Below are positions 25,809 to 35,214 of a stretch of DNA of 64,000 nucleotides, piece by piece. Each line of letters opens with the position of its first letter. Position 1 is the first letter of the stretch. Below the pieces are notes generated by a model that saw nothing but the letters and a program-made list of their open reading frames with translations, was not told the origin of the DNA and ran no database searches. This stretch comes from Hyalangium versicolor (GTDB taxonomy: Bacteria; Myxococcota; Myxococcia; Myxococcales; Myxococcaceae): the NCBI RefSeq assembly GCF_020103695.1, contig NZ_JAHXBF010000038.1, forward strand, positions 1 through 64,000, given 5' to 3'. The position numbers were made by a program, and so were the translations under genes.

Positions 25809-27530
25809 GTGTCCACACCCTTGCCCCAACTCGGTCGATGCTCGCTTCTCCTTGCCAGTGTGTTTCGCAAGGAAGGCGATGGCCCTGTGCCTCAAGGACT
25901 ATACGACCCAACCAAGAACGAGCGACTGGTTTCGCTTGGCGACGATCGAGCTTCCGATGTAGCGCGGATGGTGTCGTGGCATGAGAGTGCCCACGCGTTT
26001 CTTAATGCGAGTACGTGTCACGGTAATGCAATGATCTTCGCTGGTGCACTCGCAGATGCTGGACAGGCAGGGTTCCAGGAATTGGTCAATCGGATGCTTG
26101 ACGTCTCCCGCACGACGCACGAGACGTATGCCACGATTGCCTCCGTATCCAATGCGAGCCGCGGCACCCTCAAGGCGAATCTGCTGGACTCGTACCCTGA
26201 CTACCAGCCGTTGCTTGCATCTTTCGATGAGTCGTTTCCGAGCAGTGCCAGCCGACCGATCTTCTGTACCATTGCGTTGACCTCGTGCGCGCGAGCGGCT
26301 ATGCAGACCCCGATCTATGAGACCCTGCGGGCTCTTCCATGCGCTGAGTGGCCAGATATTGATCTGGGCATAATCGGGTTGCCAGATCAGCGCTTCGCCG
26401 TTCTGATGACCCCCTCAGTTATAAGCAGAGCCATTGCGGTCATGGACGCGATGCTCCTCGACGCTGGTGGCAGATTGGCTCAGATCGCTTCACCTCGGAT
26501 AGATGCCGCCAGTGAGCGGCAGATCTGGCGTGGCACCGAGACGACTATGATGGACGCAGTCAGCAAGGCCGCATTTGACATCTTCGCCGAGGTGCTCGGC
26601 GCACAGGGGTGCGCGCCTTGCTTCTTCGATAGTCAGAAGGATGGGGCTGTTGAGCTTGTTGCGAAGATTGAGGCATGGTCTGGAGACAGCCTCAAGACTC
26701 GCTTCTCCATGCCAGCGTCTCGCCAAGATGACGAAGAAGTCATCTTCGTCGACTTTCGCCGCGAGCAGCTTGTTGTCCACGATAGACCGTTGCCAGCGAC
26801 ATTCATTAGCCTCGCAACACATCGTCCATCCGTTGCCGAGTTCTTCGTGCTTGAGGCGGGTGAGCACCGTTGGGTGCAACTTATCGTCATGCCTTTGGCC
26901 AAGGCCCGCTTCCTCTATGCGCCACTCAAAGGAAAGGAACTTCTTGACACTGCGGCGGATGGAGTGATCGTCGCCTTGCGCCGCCGCTGGGTACCGGAGG
27001 GCCAGGAACCGCAGGTGGAGTTGCTGCTCCTGACTCCTCAAGACGCGCCATCCGTTCTGAAGAGTTTCCGTCACATCAACGTCCAGGCCGTATGTGCGCT
27101 TAGCGTGTTGCTTGGGACCAACTGGGTACGCACCTGGCTCTTGTCTGCGGAAGTGCCAGTTCAGCGCATGGCGGTCCTCATTGATGCTGATCCTTTCGCC
27201 CTGATCGCACATCACGGCGCCCGCGGAGCAGAACTGCATCTCACCTATCTGAAGGCCCGGCTCGATTCATCGAAAGACGCGTATACGGAGATCCTTTGCT
27301 TCGCCGCTCGAGACGAACCGGACGTGCTATATTTTACTCCTTGCAGCACACCGTTCCGACAGGCCGTCATTGAATATACGCAGAAGCGTTTTTCGAATAC
27401 ACACTTCGACAGCAACTTCCTCTCTCCCTGGCTCACCGCACTGCAGCGCATCATTGGTCATACATTGCGCGAAGAAGGTCGCTTCGGGAATGGCTTCTGG
27501 CTTGATAAGACCGACGAGTCCTCCGCGTAG
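25809..27530 (+). CDS. Unrecognised protein with HESAH (HExxH) motif
   Basis: 573 residues from GTG 25809, six bases after AAAGGAG and 11 bp past the kinase stop, so co-transcribed. Near the N-terminus, VSWHESAHAFLN carries an HExxH metalloprotease motif (His58-His62) in a helix. No clear third zinc ligand is seen. The rest is a mix of alpha/beta segments (VIFVDFRREQLVVHD, VAVMDAMLLDAGG) with no recognised domain. Soluble, no signal. Lower GC than the chromosome around it. It may be a protease; that rests on one motif in a gene group where two neighbours carry the same kind of motif. Confidence 0.55.
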   Translation: MSTPLPQLGRCSLLLASVFRKEGDGPVPQGLYDPTKNERLVSLGDDRASDVARMVSWHESAHAFLNASTCHGNAMIFAGALADAGQAGFQELVNRMLDVSRTTHETYATIASVSNASRGTLKANLLDSYPDYQPLLASFDESFPSSASRPIFCTIALTSCARAAMQTPIYETLRALPCAEWPDIDLGIIGLPDQRFAVLMTPSVISRAIAVMDAMLLDAGGRLAQIASPRIDAASERQIWRGTETTMMDAVSKAAFDIFAEVLGAQGCAPCFFDSQKDGAVELVAKIEAWSGDSLKTRFSMPASRQDDEEVIFVDFRREQLVVHDRPLPATFISLATHRPSVAEFFVLEAGEHRWVQLIVMPLAKARFLYAPLKGKELLDTAADGVIVALRRRWVPEGQEPQVELLLLTPQDAPSVLKSFRHINVQAVCALSVLLGTNWVRTWLLSAEVPVQRMAVLIDADPFALIAHHGARGAELHLTYLKARLDSSKDAYTEILCFAARDEPDVLYFTPCSTPFRQAVIEYTQKRFSNTHFDSNFLSPWLTALQRIIGHTLREEGRFGNGFWLDKTDESSA

Positions 27531-27635
27531 TGGGGAGCCATTTGCCGATAGTGGCTCAGCAGTAGAGCACGCGCAGAAAAAGGACAGAGGCTTTGGGCCT
27601 GCTCTTCGAACTCGAGAACTACTTCCGGAGAAAAC

Positions 27636-28694
27636 TTGACATATGGTCTTATAGAAGCCCCCTCCCTTGACGTGCTATGGGAGCTTTGCTTTGGCGACGA
27701 GTCTTTTGTCGGCGTCATCAGCAATCTGCCGGGCATCGGCCTTCTGTCCGATGAACTCTACTTCCAGACAATTGATTACCCAGAACTCAACGCGGGCGCT
27801 TACACAATTCCCGATCAACCCGAGGAGATTGAGGTCGAGATCTTTACTGGTGCCTGGACAGTTACTGCAAACACTCTCTCCCAGTGCATTGAAGTCTTTC
27901 ATGCTAGAAACCCCAAGCCCTGGGTTCTCCTGGGTTGGAAGAAAGATGCGTTCAGCACCTCAACCGATTTTGTTGAGTATCTGACCATGCTTGCGATGGA
28001 TTTTCTTGCGCTCCATGAGTTGGCCCATGTTGCAAAGGGCCATGTTTCATACTATCGGCTTGAGTTCGGTGCGCGCCTGTGGGAAACGCGAGCCTCAGTC
28101 GAGGCAGCGGAAGAACGACGGCTGAACTCCATTCCTGCCATCCAACGGCAGGCGCTGGAACTCGATGCCGATGACACCGCTCTCTACATCCTGTCCACTC
28201 TAATGCTCCCTGTGAGAGAGAAGCTGCCGCGCTACCAGCGCGGGTCGGAGTTTGCCATCCTGACAAGTTTTACTTTCGTTGCCCGGTTGCTTTTCGCCTT
28301 GTTCGCTGAGATGGATGCCGTTCCGCCCTCGGAAGATTCTGCAGGCCACAACCTTCTAATTTATCATGAGAAGGCAACGCATCCTCACCCAAGTATTCGG
28401 TACCTGTTTTTGGAGCACCGTCTCATTGATCTAGCGAATTCCCAACGCGAACGCCGCATTTCCAAGGAAGCAGTAAAGAAATCCGAAGGTGCCTTCCTCC
28501 TTGCTCTTTTGGAGAGGGCTCTTCCGCCCCACGTCATAGTTCCTATCGCTTTCAATTCGGGAGCGGTTCCTGCCAACATCATCAATAGCATGCTTGACGA
28601 GAAGTCGCGATTGTCGAACGTGATAAGTAAGAGCTTACGCACCAGGATGGCTGCATCCATGGAGGAGATCCGCAAGCTCCAAAGAGAGACCTAG
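27636..28694 (+). CDS. M48-like HExxH metallopeptidase-family protein (HELAH)
   Basis: 352 residues from TTG with GGAG five bases upstream. LALHELAHVAKGHVSYYR (His127-His131) is a zinc-binding HExxH helix and LELDADDTALYIL supplies the ExxxD-type third-ligand segment seen in M48-like enzymes. There are no transmembrane helices, unlike classic HtpX, so it should be soluble. Third gene of the island, 105 bp after the HESAH gene, and convergent with the HEYAH gene. No sign of truncation. Substrate unknown. Confidence 0.7.
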   Translation: MTYGLIEAPSLDVLWELCFGDESFVGVISNLPGIGLLSDELYFQTIDYPELNAGAYTIPDQPEEIEVEIFTGAWTVTANTLSQCIEVFHARNPKPWVLLGWKKDAFSTSTDFVEYLTMLAMDFLALHELAHVAKGHVSYYRLEFGARLWETRASVEAAEERRLNSIPAIQRQALELDADDTALYILSTLMLPVREKLPRYQRGSEFAILTSFTFVARLLFALFAEMDAVPPSEDSAGHNLLIYHEKATHPHPSIRYLFLEHRLIDLANSQRERRISKEAVKKSEGAFLLALLERALPPHVIVPIAFNSGAVPANIINSMLDEKSRLSNVISKSLRTRMAASMEEIRKLQRET

Positions 28695-28799
28695 GCTGGC
28701 TCTTCAGTGGATTAAGGGCTGACGGAGTTACAGCAGGCGCACACCCTCTGCACGGCCACGGATCGCAGGCTAGGGGGCAAGTCCTGGAGATCCTCACGA

Positions 28800-29897
28800 T
28801 CAGACTCGAACTTCATATCCAAGCTGGCGTTTCAGGCTCGGATTGAGGAGCGACGCAAGCATCCGGAGCACTTGACGGAAAGCATCTCCGTGACCGGTCC
28901 GGTTCGCCAGCGCATTGAATCGGTCAAGGGGCTTGGGGTGAGTCGGCGACTCTTTCCCCCGAATATCGATATCAAGCACCAGAAAGATGATTGCTATCGC
29001 GAACCAAGTCTCCTGATACAGGTTTCTGAACCGGGCAGTTGAGAGGACAGCCGAAGCAAAGAGGTCGGCCTCGTATTCGGCGCGGTGACAGAGGCCGATT
29101 CGAACGTGCCCGAGTAACATATGTGCATATTCGTGCGATAGAATGAAAATATTCATCAGGCTCAGGATAACCTGCAACATATGACGGCCCTCTGGCGATC
29201 GAGAGATCGCTGACTGAAGAGTCCGCGCCTCGATGAATCCTCCATTGAGTACGCGAATGAGTTCGCTGACGTCTTCATCAATATTCTCTCCCCCAGCGAG
29301 CGCCGCCAAAGCCTCACCTGACAACATGTCGATTCCGTGCTCTGTTTGTGTCAGTGCGCGGCCTAGTACGGCGTGCACACAAACAGACAACACTGAATCC
29401 GCCTCATGGTGATACTGGACAACCGGGATCTCATCGAATTCAAAACGCGGCGTGAAAAACGCACTGAAGCCGCTGTTGAACAACCACATGACGGGAACGT
29501 GCTCGATCAGCGCCAGAATAAGCTTGGGGATCGGGTAGTCTGGGGGGTAACCAAGTTCTAGACGCTGTGCAATGGAGCGTAGGTAGTCCGAGTCCACCGC
29601 GATTCCAAAATTCTGGACTGCATCAATGATGTCATGGGCGAAAAAGCGCTGAAGGTCGGTCTCTGTAAATGCAAGCGCCTCCTCCAGATTTTGGCATGCG
29701 AGGATGCGTTCGATGAATTCTCGATCGGCCAGTAAAGGATGCTCGGACAATTCCCTTCGCCTGTCTTCCTTGATTTTCCCCAGGATGCGACGCTCCAATG
29801 CGTCGGCGGACATGCCTTGATGGAGTGCCGCCGCATGCAAAGAAGCAACTGACTGCCGCCGGATCTCCCTGAGCCGCGCGTGAAGTTTGTCGTTCAT
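28800..29897 (-). CDS. M48-like HExxH metallopeptidase-family protein (HEYAH)
   Basis: 365 residues. ILSHEYAHMLLGHV (His255-His259) and, 13 residues on, YEADLFASAVL give a complete HExxH...E zinc site of the same layout as the HELAH protein, so the two are likely distant paralogues. The N-terminal 100 residues are charged and helical. A hydrophobic segment (TWFAIAIIFLVLDIDI) after the site could pack in the core or touch membrane. Convergent with 27636-28694 across a 105-bp gap. It belongs to the lower-GC island. Confidence 0.7.
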   Translation of the reverse strand: MNDKLHARLREIRRQSVASLHAAALHQGMSADALERRILGKIKEDRRRELSEHPLLADREFIERILACQNLEEALAFTETDLQRFFAHDIIDAVQNFGIAVDSDYLRSIAQRLELGYPPDYPIPKLILALIEHVPVMWLFNSGFSAFFTPRFEFDEIPVVQYHHEADSVLSVCVHAVLGRALTQTEHGIDMLSGEALAALAGGENIDEDVSELIRVLNGGFIEARTLQSAISRSPEGRHMLQVILSLMNIFILSHEYAHMLLGHVRIGLCHRAEYEADLFASAVLSTARFRNLYQETWFAIAIIFLVLDIDIRGKESPTHPKPLDRFNALANRTGHGDAFRQVLRMLASLLNPSLKRQLGYEVRV

Positions 29898-30183
29898 GAT
29901 CTCTCCACACTGTCGTAGATAGTCGCGATGAGCGCATGGGTGCCTCGATCTTCCACAAGATCAACAGGGGGACGCACTTCATCGAAAAAGGGGCCCATGC
30001 TCTCTTCCTCGGCCTATTCCCGGCTGGCCTCGATGCTGAGGATGTGCTGGCCTGCGATGGGATCGCGCAGCCCTCATGCGAGGCGTGCCCAGCAAGAGTA
30101 GAGCCCATTCGTGAGCTGATCTTGAACTCCACCCCTGGTCGTGGAGCCCAAGAAGGATCGCTAACTTGCACTAGCACGGGCTC

Positions 30184-30297
30184 TTATTCCCCCCAAAGGT
30201 GGGAGGACAGCCGGAAATCTTCCATCGGCTTCTGGGTGCTCCTCATGAAGTCTATCCGGCTGCGCAAGTATGGATCGAGTTTGGATCGATTGGACAT
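30184..30297 (-). pseudogene. Short ORF or gene remnant of 37 codons
   Basis: ATG preceded by GGAAGAG; the product MSNRSKLDPYLRSRIDF... is charged and plausible as protein. The same frame is open upstream to a TAG without another good start, so it may be the 3' tail of a lost gene. Not recognised. Confidence 0.25.
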
Positions 30298-30613
30298 GAG
30301 CTCTCTTCCAGAAAGAGTGGTCGCGGCAAGCCAACGGACAAAGCCTCGGCCTCCAGGATAGCTGCAGAGGGAGCGAACAGGTAGCTAGGTCTCCACGGCC
30401 GCAGGTAGACTGCCCCGCTTGGAACGCCTCAGTTCTCTCCACGTCCCTTTCGCACAATCCTCCGCACAAGGGATGATCTGGAGGCTGTGCGCGGCCACCA
30501 TTTACATGTTGCTCCAGGTGCGGCAGTACCCACCCGGAGCCCGCGCCGGACGGGTTGCAGAGGGACACGGACGAGCGCTCACGCCTGCCGCCGGTGCGCA
30601 ATCCCTCTGACCT

Positions 30614-30700
30614 GCGGAGGCGACGGGAATCGACCCCGCCGCTCGGAGCATCTGGCGAGAGCGATCCAACCCAGTCGAGCGCCGTTTCCGTAAGACTGCC
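30614..30700 (-). other. tRNA-like element 2
   Basis: On the minus strand it ends with a T-arm-like segment (GGCGGGGTCGATTCCCGTC) and CGCCTCCG, and aligns end to end with elements 1 and 3, including the D-arm-like stretch near 30680-30700. No pairing acceptor strand. It lies on the right side of the lower-GC island, opposite element 1. Confidence 0.45.
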
Positions 30701-30839
30701 CAGCACGGCACTCCCAGAGTGGGCTTGGCGGAGTTCGAAGCGGGCGCATGTGACGGCAGTGCATCGGGTGGCAAGCTTCGCCGTTCCGGCACGCGTTTTC
30801 GCCGAGACCACGCCAGGGGAGCGCGCTAAGAGCCGGAGC

Positions 30840-32390
30840 ATGCACGAGAAGACCTCGCGAGAGGAGCGCGTCCCGGTACTCATCGTCGGCGGCGGCTTGG
30901 TCGGGCTGTCGACGGCGCTCTTCCTGGCGCACCACGGCGTGAAGGCCCTCGTCCTGGAGAAGCACGAGGGCACCTCCATCCACCCCCGAGCCCGCGGCTT
31001 CCACGTGCGCACCATCGAGCTGTTCCGCTCGACGTGCGCGCGAGAGGAGATCGAGCGGGTGGGGGGCGTGCCTTCCAGATTCGAGGGTGGTGGCCAGCTG
31101 GTGGCGCTCACCCTGGCGGGGCCCGTGTACTCGTGGATGCCCGCGGCGCCGGCAGCGCAGAGCTCGACGCTCAGTCCGTGTCCGCACGTCTACCTGGGAC
31201 AGGACCGGCTCGAGCCCATCCTGCTGCGGGCCGCGCGCGAGCAGCAGGCCGAGGTGCGGTTCAGCCACGAGCTGAAGGAGTTCACCCAGGACGCGGAGGG
31301 CGTGAGCGCCCGGGTGCTCGACCGGGCGACGGGTGAGGCGTACACGGTCCGAGCCGACTACCTGGTGGCGGCGGATGGCGTGCGCAGCTTCGTTCGCGAG
31401 GCGCTCGGCATCCGGCAGCAGGGCCGGGGCTCGCTGGGGCACAACGTGTCCACGCTCTTCCACGCGGATCTGTCCCCCGTGCGCAAGGAGCACCCGTTCG
31501 TATTCGCGCTGCTGAAGCACCCGGAGGCGGGCGGCGTTCTCGTGCCCACGGACGTGAAGGACCGGTGGAGCTACACCACGAAGCTCGATGCGCCGCGCGA
31601 GACGCCCGCCGACTTCACCGAGGAGCGCTGGACGCGCCTCATCCGCCTCGCCACGGGGCTGCCGGAGCTGGTTCCCACGCTCCTGGGCACATTCCCATGG
31701 GAGGCAGCGGAGCGGGTGGCGGAGCGCTTCTCCTCGGGGCGCGTGTTCCTCGCCGGGGATGCGGCGCACCAGATGCCTCCCACGGGAGGACACGGCGCCA
31801 ACACCGGCATCCAGGATGCGGGCAACCTGGCCTGGAAGCTCGCGGCGGTGTTGAAGGGGCATGCCGGGCCGTCGCTGCTGGAGACCTATGACTCCGAGCG
31901 CCGCCCGGTCGCCGCCGCGACCGCGAACCAGGCCACCCTCCTCTCGCTGCGTCTCATGAAGCGAGACGCGCCGCCAGAGGACGATGGAGCGGTCAGCGCC
32001 CAGGTGATCATCTTCGGCTACGGCTATGGCTCCGACGAGCCGCTGCCGAAGAAGCTGTCCCTGAGCGGCGAGCCCGGCACGCGCGCGCCACACGTGTGGC
32101 TTGCGTCCGGGGAATCCCCGCTGTCGACGATCGATCTGTTCGGCGCGAGCTTCGTCCTGCTGGCGGGGGAGCGGAGCTGGCTCGAGGCGAGCCGGGCTCT
32201 CTCGGAGCGCACGGGCGTCCCGCTCCACGCCCACCTCGTCGACGGGTGGCAGGGCGCCTATGGCGTCGGATCCTCGGGCGCCTCGTTGATCCGCCCCGAT
32301 GGTATGGTGGCGGCGCGGTGGGGCGAGGCCTCGGGCGACGCGGAGCGACTGCTCTCCGAGGCGCTCGCGGCGGCTACCCGGAGAGGTTGA
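30840..32390 (+). CDS. FAD-dependent aromatic monooxygenase (PheA/TfdB type)
   Basis: 516 residues from ATG with GGAG shortly before. All class A flavoprotein hydroxylase motifs are present: GGGLVGLSTALFLAHHG (dinucleotide fold), YLVAADGVRSFVR (DG motif) and RVFLAGDAAHQMPP (GD motif), followed by the NTGIQDAGNLAWKL helix. A thioredoxin-like C-terminal domain ends the protein. Such enzymes hydroxylate phenols or polyketides using NAD(P)H and oxygen. No biosynthetic neighbours, so the substrate is open. Confidence 0.92.
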   Translation: MHEKTSREERVPVLIVGGGLVGLSTALFLAHHGVKALVLEKHEGTSIHPRARGFHVRTIELFRSTCAREEIERVGGVPSRFEGGGQLVALTLAGPVYSWMPAAPAAQSSTLSPCPHVYLGQDRLEPILLRAAREQQAEVRFSHELKEFTQDAEGVSARVLDRATGEAYTVRADYLVAADGVRSFVREALGIRQQGRGSLGHNVSTLFHADLSPVRKEHPFVFALLKHPEAGGVLVPTDVKDRWSYTTKLDAPRETPADFTEERWTRLIRLATGLPELVPTLLGTFPWEAAERVAERFSSGRVFLAGDAAHQMPPTGGHGANTGIQDAGNLAWKLAAVLKGHAGPSLLETYDSERRPVAAATANQATLLSLRLMKRDAPPEDDGAVSAQVIIFGYGYGSDEPLPKKLSLSGEPGTRAPHVWLASGESPLSTIDLFGASFVLLAGERSWLEASRALSERTGVPLHAHLVDGWQGAYGVGSSGASLIRPDGMVAARWGEASGDAERLLSEALAAATRRG

Positions 32391-32508
32391 ACGTACAGGA
32401 TGCCGCGCCGTGGTGTCCGCGAGCCCCGTGATTGACGGACCCGTCACAGCCCCCTTGTAATCTCGGGTGGCACTCCCGGAGCGCGGGGGCCATGGCCAGG
32501 AGGCCTAC

Positions 32509-33138
32509 ATGCGGCGCTGGGCGCTTGTACTGCTGTTCGCGTTCCTCTCAGGGTGCAGCGCTTCAACAAGGGGCGTCGTCCGCCTGGACACCGGCCAGGG
32601 CGAACCCAGCGTCCATACTCCACGCCGCGGCGTGGAGCCGGTGGCGGTGAGCGAGAAGGAGTTCAAGAAGGCCATCACGCAACATGCTCCCTCCCTCGTT
32701 GATGGCAACTGCGGCCATTCCTCCCTTCACCTTCCGTCCACCTGCGTGCTCAGGCCTTACGATGAGGGGCCGATCAGCGAGCGGGTGCTGACCGCTTCCG
32801 TGATGGCGGCGGTGCTGCGCGCCATGGTCTTGGCGTGGGAGCCGGAGTGGGGAGTGGTCTCCTCTCACCAATATGATGACCTCATTTCAGAGCAGGTCAT
32901 GCCCGCAGGCACCTCGGTGGGCTGGGTCATGTACTTCTCTCGCCTGCGCGGCACAGTGCCCCCACTGCCTGCCCCCGTGCGCATCGAACCGGTGGAAGAC
33001 AAGGGCACCCTCGTCATCCTCACCCCCGAGCGCTTCACCGCTTCCAACCCAGAGCACGTGACGCTGGCCGCTCGCGTCCACGATTTGCTGGACCGGGCCG
33101 GGCTGCTGCAGCCGTTGCAGCCCTGGCCGGCAGGGTAA
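32509..33138 (+). pseudogene. Chimeric remnant: toxin-type lipoprotein N-terminus joined to Imm52 C-terminus
   Basis: 209 residues from ATG with CAGGAGG upstream. Residues 1-19 are a lipoprotein signal (LLFAFLSGC), followed by TRGVVRLDTGQGEP, which I recall as the lead of myxobacterial lipoprotein toxins with a restriction-endonuclease fold. From about residue 60 on (EGPISERVLTASV, RAMVLAWEPEWGV, GTVPPLPAPVRIEPVEDKGT, LTPERF) it matches immunity protein 52, the usual downstream partner. The start of Imm52 and the toxin body are missing, as if an in-frame deletion fused the two genes. It may still give immunity; it should not be toxic. Confidence 0.6.
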
Positions 33139-33140
33139 CC

Positions 33141-33171
33141 CGGCGCACCGTCGAGCGGCACGGGTGCGCCG
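33141..33171. terminator. Bidirectional hairpin terminator
   Basis: A perfect 9-bp stem (CGGCGCACC / GGTGCGCCG) with a 13-base loop lies exactly between the convergent stops of the Imm52 chimera and the desaturase gene. No T-tract. Confidence 0.6.
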
Positions 33172-33185
33172 CAGGAGTCTGGGCG

Positions 33186-34139
33186 CTACTCTCGCCGCCG
33201 CTCCACGCGCCGCTTGATGCGGCTGTAACCGCCCAGGCTGGGGTTCATGACGAAGTGCCACAGCGTCGCCGTCCACGATTTGTGCGACATGAGACCGTCG
33301 TAGAATTCCGGCGCCGTCGCTCGGAGCTTCGGCAGGCGCGAGCCAGGAACGTAGGGGAAGTCGTGGTGCTCGTTGTGGTAGCCGACATTGAACGCGAGCA
33401 CGTTGAGCGGCCCGTAGTACGAGTAGGTCTCCTGTCCCTCGCGGAAGACGTAGTGCTCCGAGATGTAGTGTCCGGCAATCGGATGGAGCCCCATGACGAT
33501 CAGTGAGCTGATCGGCAGATAGGCAAGCGCTTTGCCGCCCCAAAAATAGAAGATGGCCACGTTGAACGCGACCTGCACGAGGAAGTTCGCGATCTCGGAA
33601 GCCGCCGGCTTCTTGGGATCCACGAACATCGGGCGGAGCGCGTAGGCAAAGCCTTGGCACGAGAGCCAGATCAGTTTGGTGATGCGATGGCGCAGCAAGC
33701 GCCCCTCGAACTCCGTCGGGAGATCCGTGTCGAGCCGCTCGTCACCCTGATGGGTGTGATGGCGCAGGTGGTAGTAGCGAAACGTTTCCGCGACCGGCAC
33801 ACCCACGGGCAGATTGATGAAGACGCCGAACACGCGATTGTGCCAGGGCTTGCGAAACGCGAGATTGTGAGAGATCTCGTGAATGGCCAGGAGGAGCGCC
33901 TGGTTGATCACTCCGCCCACAAAGTAGGCGACCAGGACAATCAGCCACCAGGGCGCGTCACGCAGCAGGAAGGCGAGCGAGAGCTGCAGCCCGACGAGCA
34001 GCGTGCAGACGTACTTCGTGCGCGAGCACGGGCCGTAGAGTTCCTTGATCTCGGGGTGCGCGCGAAGCATCTCGCGCCGCCGCGTGGCGTGCGGTTCGTC
34101 CGCGCTGGACCAGATGAAGCCATTGGACATGGCGCCCAC
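33186..34139 (-). CDS. Sphingolipid delta-4 desaturase-like fatty acid desaturase
   Basis: 317 residues from GTG 34139 (ATG 34130 is the alternative). The N-terminus (FIWSSADEPHATRRREMLRAHPEIKELYG) matches the DES1 lipid-desaturase lead domain. Three histidine boxes bind the di-iron centre: HEISHNLAF, YYHLRHHTHQG and YHNEHHDFP. Four hydrophobic segments place it in the membrane. DES1 enzymes put a trans-4 double bond into dihydroceramide; myxobacteria make sphingolipids, which fits. Single gene between terminators. Confidence 0.9.
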   Translation of the reverse strand: MGAMSNGFIWSSADEPHATRRREMLRAHPEIKELYGPCSRTKYVCTLLVGLQLSLAFLLRDAPWWLIVLVAYFVGGVINQALLLAIHEISHNLAFRKPWHNRVFGVFINLPVGVPVAETFRYYHLRHHTHQGDERLDTDLPTEFEGRLLRHRITKLIWLSCQGFAYALRPMFVDPKKPAASEIANFLVQVAFNVAIFYFWGGKALAYLPISSLIVMGLHPIAGHYISEHYVFREGQETYSYYGPLNVLAFNVGYHNEHHDFPYVPGSRLPKLRATAPEFYDGLMSHKSWTATLWHFVMNPSLGGYSRIKRRVERRRE

Positions 34140-34194
34140 CGTACCTCAGCTCCCCATCGGAGGGAACGAGGTGTTGGGACGCAAGGGGCTCGTT

Positions 34195-35094
34195 TCAGGG
34201 GCAGGCGCCGCAGTCCGCCGCGCAGCTGTCACGCGTCGTCCCAGTGCCGCAATGCTCGGTCGCCTGGCACACCCCGTCCCCGCACTGGTACACCTCCTCG
34301 GGCAGCAGCCTCGTGGTGATGGGCAGGTACGCGTCTCCGTTCAGCGTGCAGCTTGCGTAGTACGGCTCGGTGCCCTCTCGCGTGCACAGGCTCGCGCACG
34401 TTCCGACGTACTTCACCGGCGCGCACGCGGATTCGGTGGCGCTGGACATCAGGGCGCAGGCTCGCAGCGAGCTCTCCGTGGCACCCAGGCTACTGCTGTC
34501 CCTCCCCACGAAGAGGCCCTCGCCCGTGAAGAGATTGCCGAAGAAGCACCCCTCGGGCAGTGAGTACGTCGCCAGCTCATCCTGGCTGTACGGGATCTCC
34601 TCCCGCTCCGAGTTCCGCCCCAACACGGACAGAGGAACGCTCATTCCGTACTTGTTCACGTGCGCCACCAGGCACGCCGTCATCACCTGCTGCTCCGCCT
34701 CCGTCACCGGCGCGCCCCCCGCCCACCCCGGCGTGAGGCCCAGCAGCCCCTTCCAGGTGTAGCTGATCGCCGTGACCGGGTCCGTGTAGGAGAGGCTCTG
34801 GCCATCTTCCAAGCCACAGCGCACCACGTACTTCATCAGAGAGTCCTTCTGCTGCGGATCGCTCTGGAACCACGTCGCGAAATCGGCCGTGTTCACTCCG
34901 TTGGTGGACAGCCCGTTGGTGGACAGCCCGTTGGTGGACAGCCCGTTGGTGGACAGCCCGTTGGTGGACAGCCCGTTGGCAATCCGGATGTCATGGGTCG
35001 GGCTGGCGAGCGCAGGCGGCGCGTGGAACTGCACCGCCAGCACCTGCGCCGCCAGCAGCAACTTCAGGGTTCCCGTCCATTGAATCCTCTTCAT
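34195..35094 (-). CDS. Secreted Cys-rich protein with GLSTN tandem repeats
   Basis: 299 residues from ATG 35094. A signal peptide (MKRIQWTGTLKLLLAAQVLA) precedes five GLSTN pentapeptides, then a domain with YVVRCGLEDGQSLSYTD and WKGLLGLTPGW, and a Cys-rich end (CGDGVCQATEHC, DSCAADCGAC). I recall similar repeat-bearing secreted proteins in myxobacteria, of unknown function. The repeats are exact 15-bp DNA units, so length may vary between strains. Confidence 0.75.
   Translation of the reverse strand: MKRIQWTGTLKLLLAAQVLAVQFHAPPALASPTHDIRIANGLSTNGLSTNGLSTNGLSTNGLSTNGVNTADFATWFQSDPQQKDSLMKYVVRCGLEDGQSLSYTDPVTAISYTWKGLLGLTPGWAGGAPVTEAEQQVMTACLVAHVNKYGMSVPLSVLGRNSEREEIPYSQDELATYSLPEGCFFGNLFTGEGLFVGRDSSSLGATESSLRACALMSSATESACAPVKYVGTCASLCTREGTEPYYASCTLNGDAYLPITTRLLPEEVYQCGDGVCQATEHCGTGTTRDSCAADCGACP
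34901..34975. repeat. Five exact 15-bp tandem repeats (VNTR)
   Basis: Unit TTGGTGGACAGCCCG repeated five times without change, encoding GLSTN on the minus strand just after the signal peptide of the host gene. Because 15 is a multiple of three, slippage changes repeat number without breaking the frame. Confidence 0.9.
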
Positions 35095-35214
35095 GATGTT
35101 GTCGCCCCTTGTCTTCGTGAATACGCGTTGTCGTGGCTCCACCGGCCTGAGCGTGCGCGTTCTGCCACAAGGGGCGTGATGGCGGCGTGACGGGAATGGC
35201 GACGGAGGCGCGCG

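Larger units (their letters stand above)
29898..30839. other. Gene-poor right flank of the island
   Basis: 942 bp with no convincing full gene. It holds tRNA-like element 2 (30614-30700), a 37-codon minus-strand frame at 30184-30297, and the promoter area of the FAD monooxygenase. Base composition returns to high GC within this stretch, so the right boundary of the acquired block is probably here. Confidence 0.6.

Noticed and set aside
29936..30361. 141-codon plus-strand ORF
   Set aside because: No codon bias, no ribosome site, no recognisable domain.
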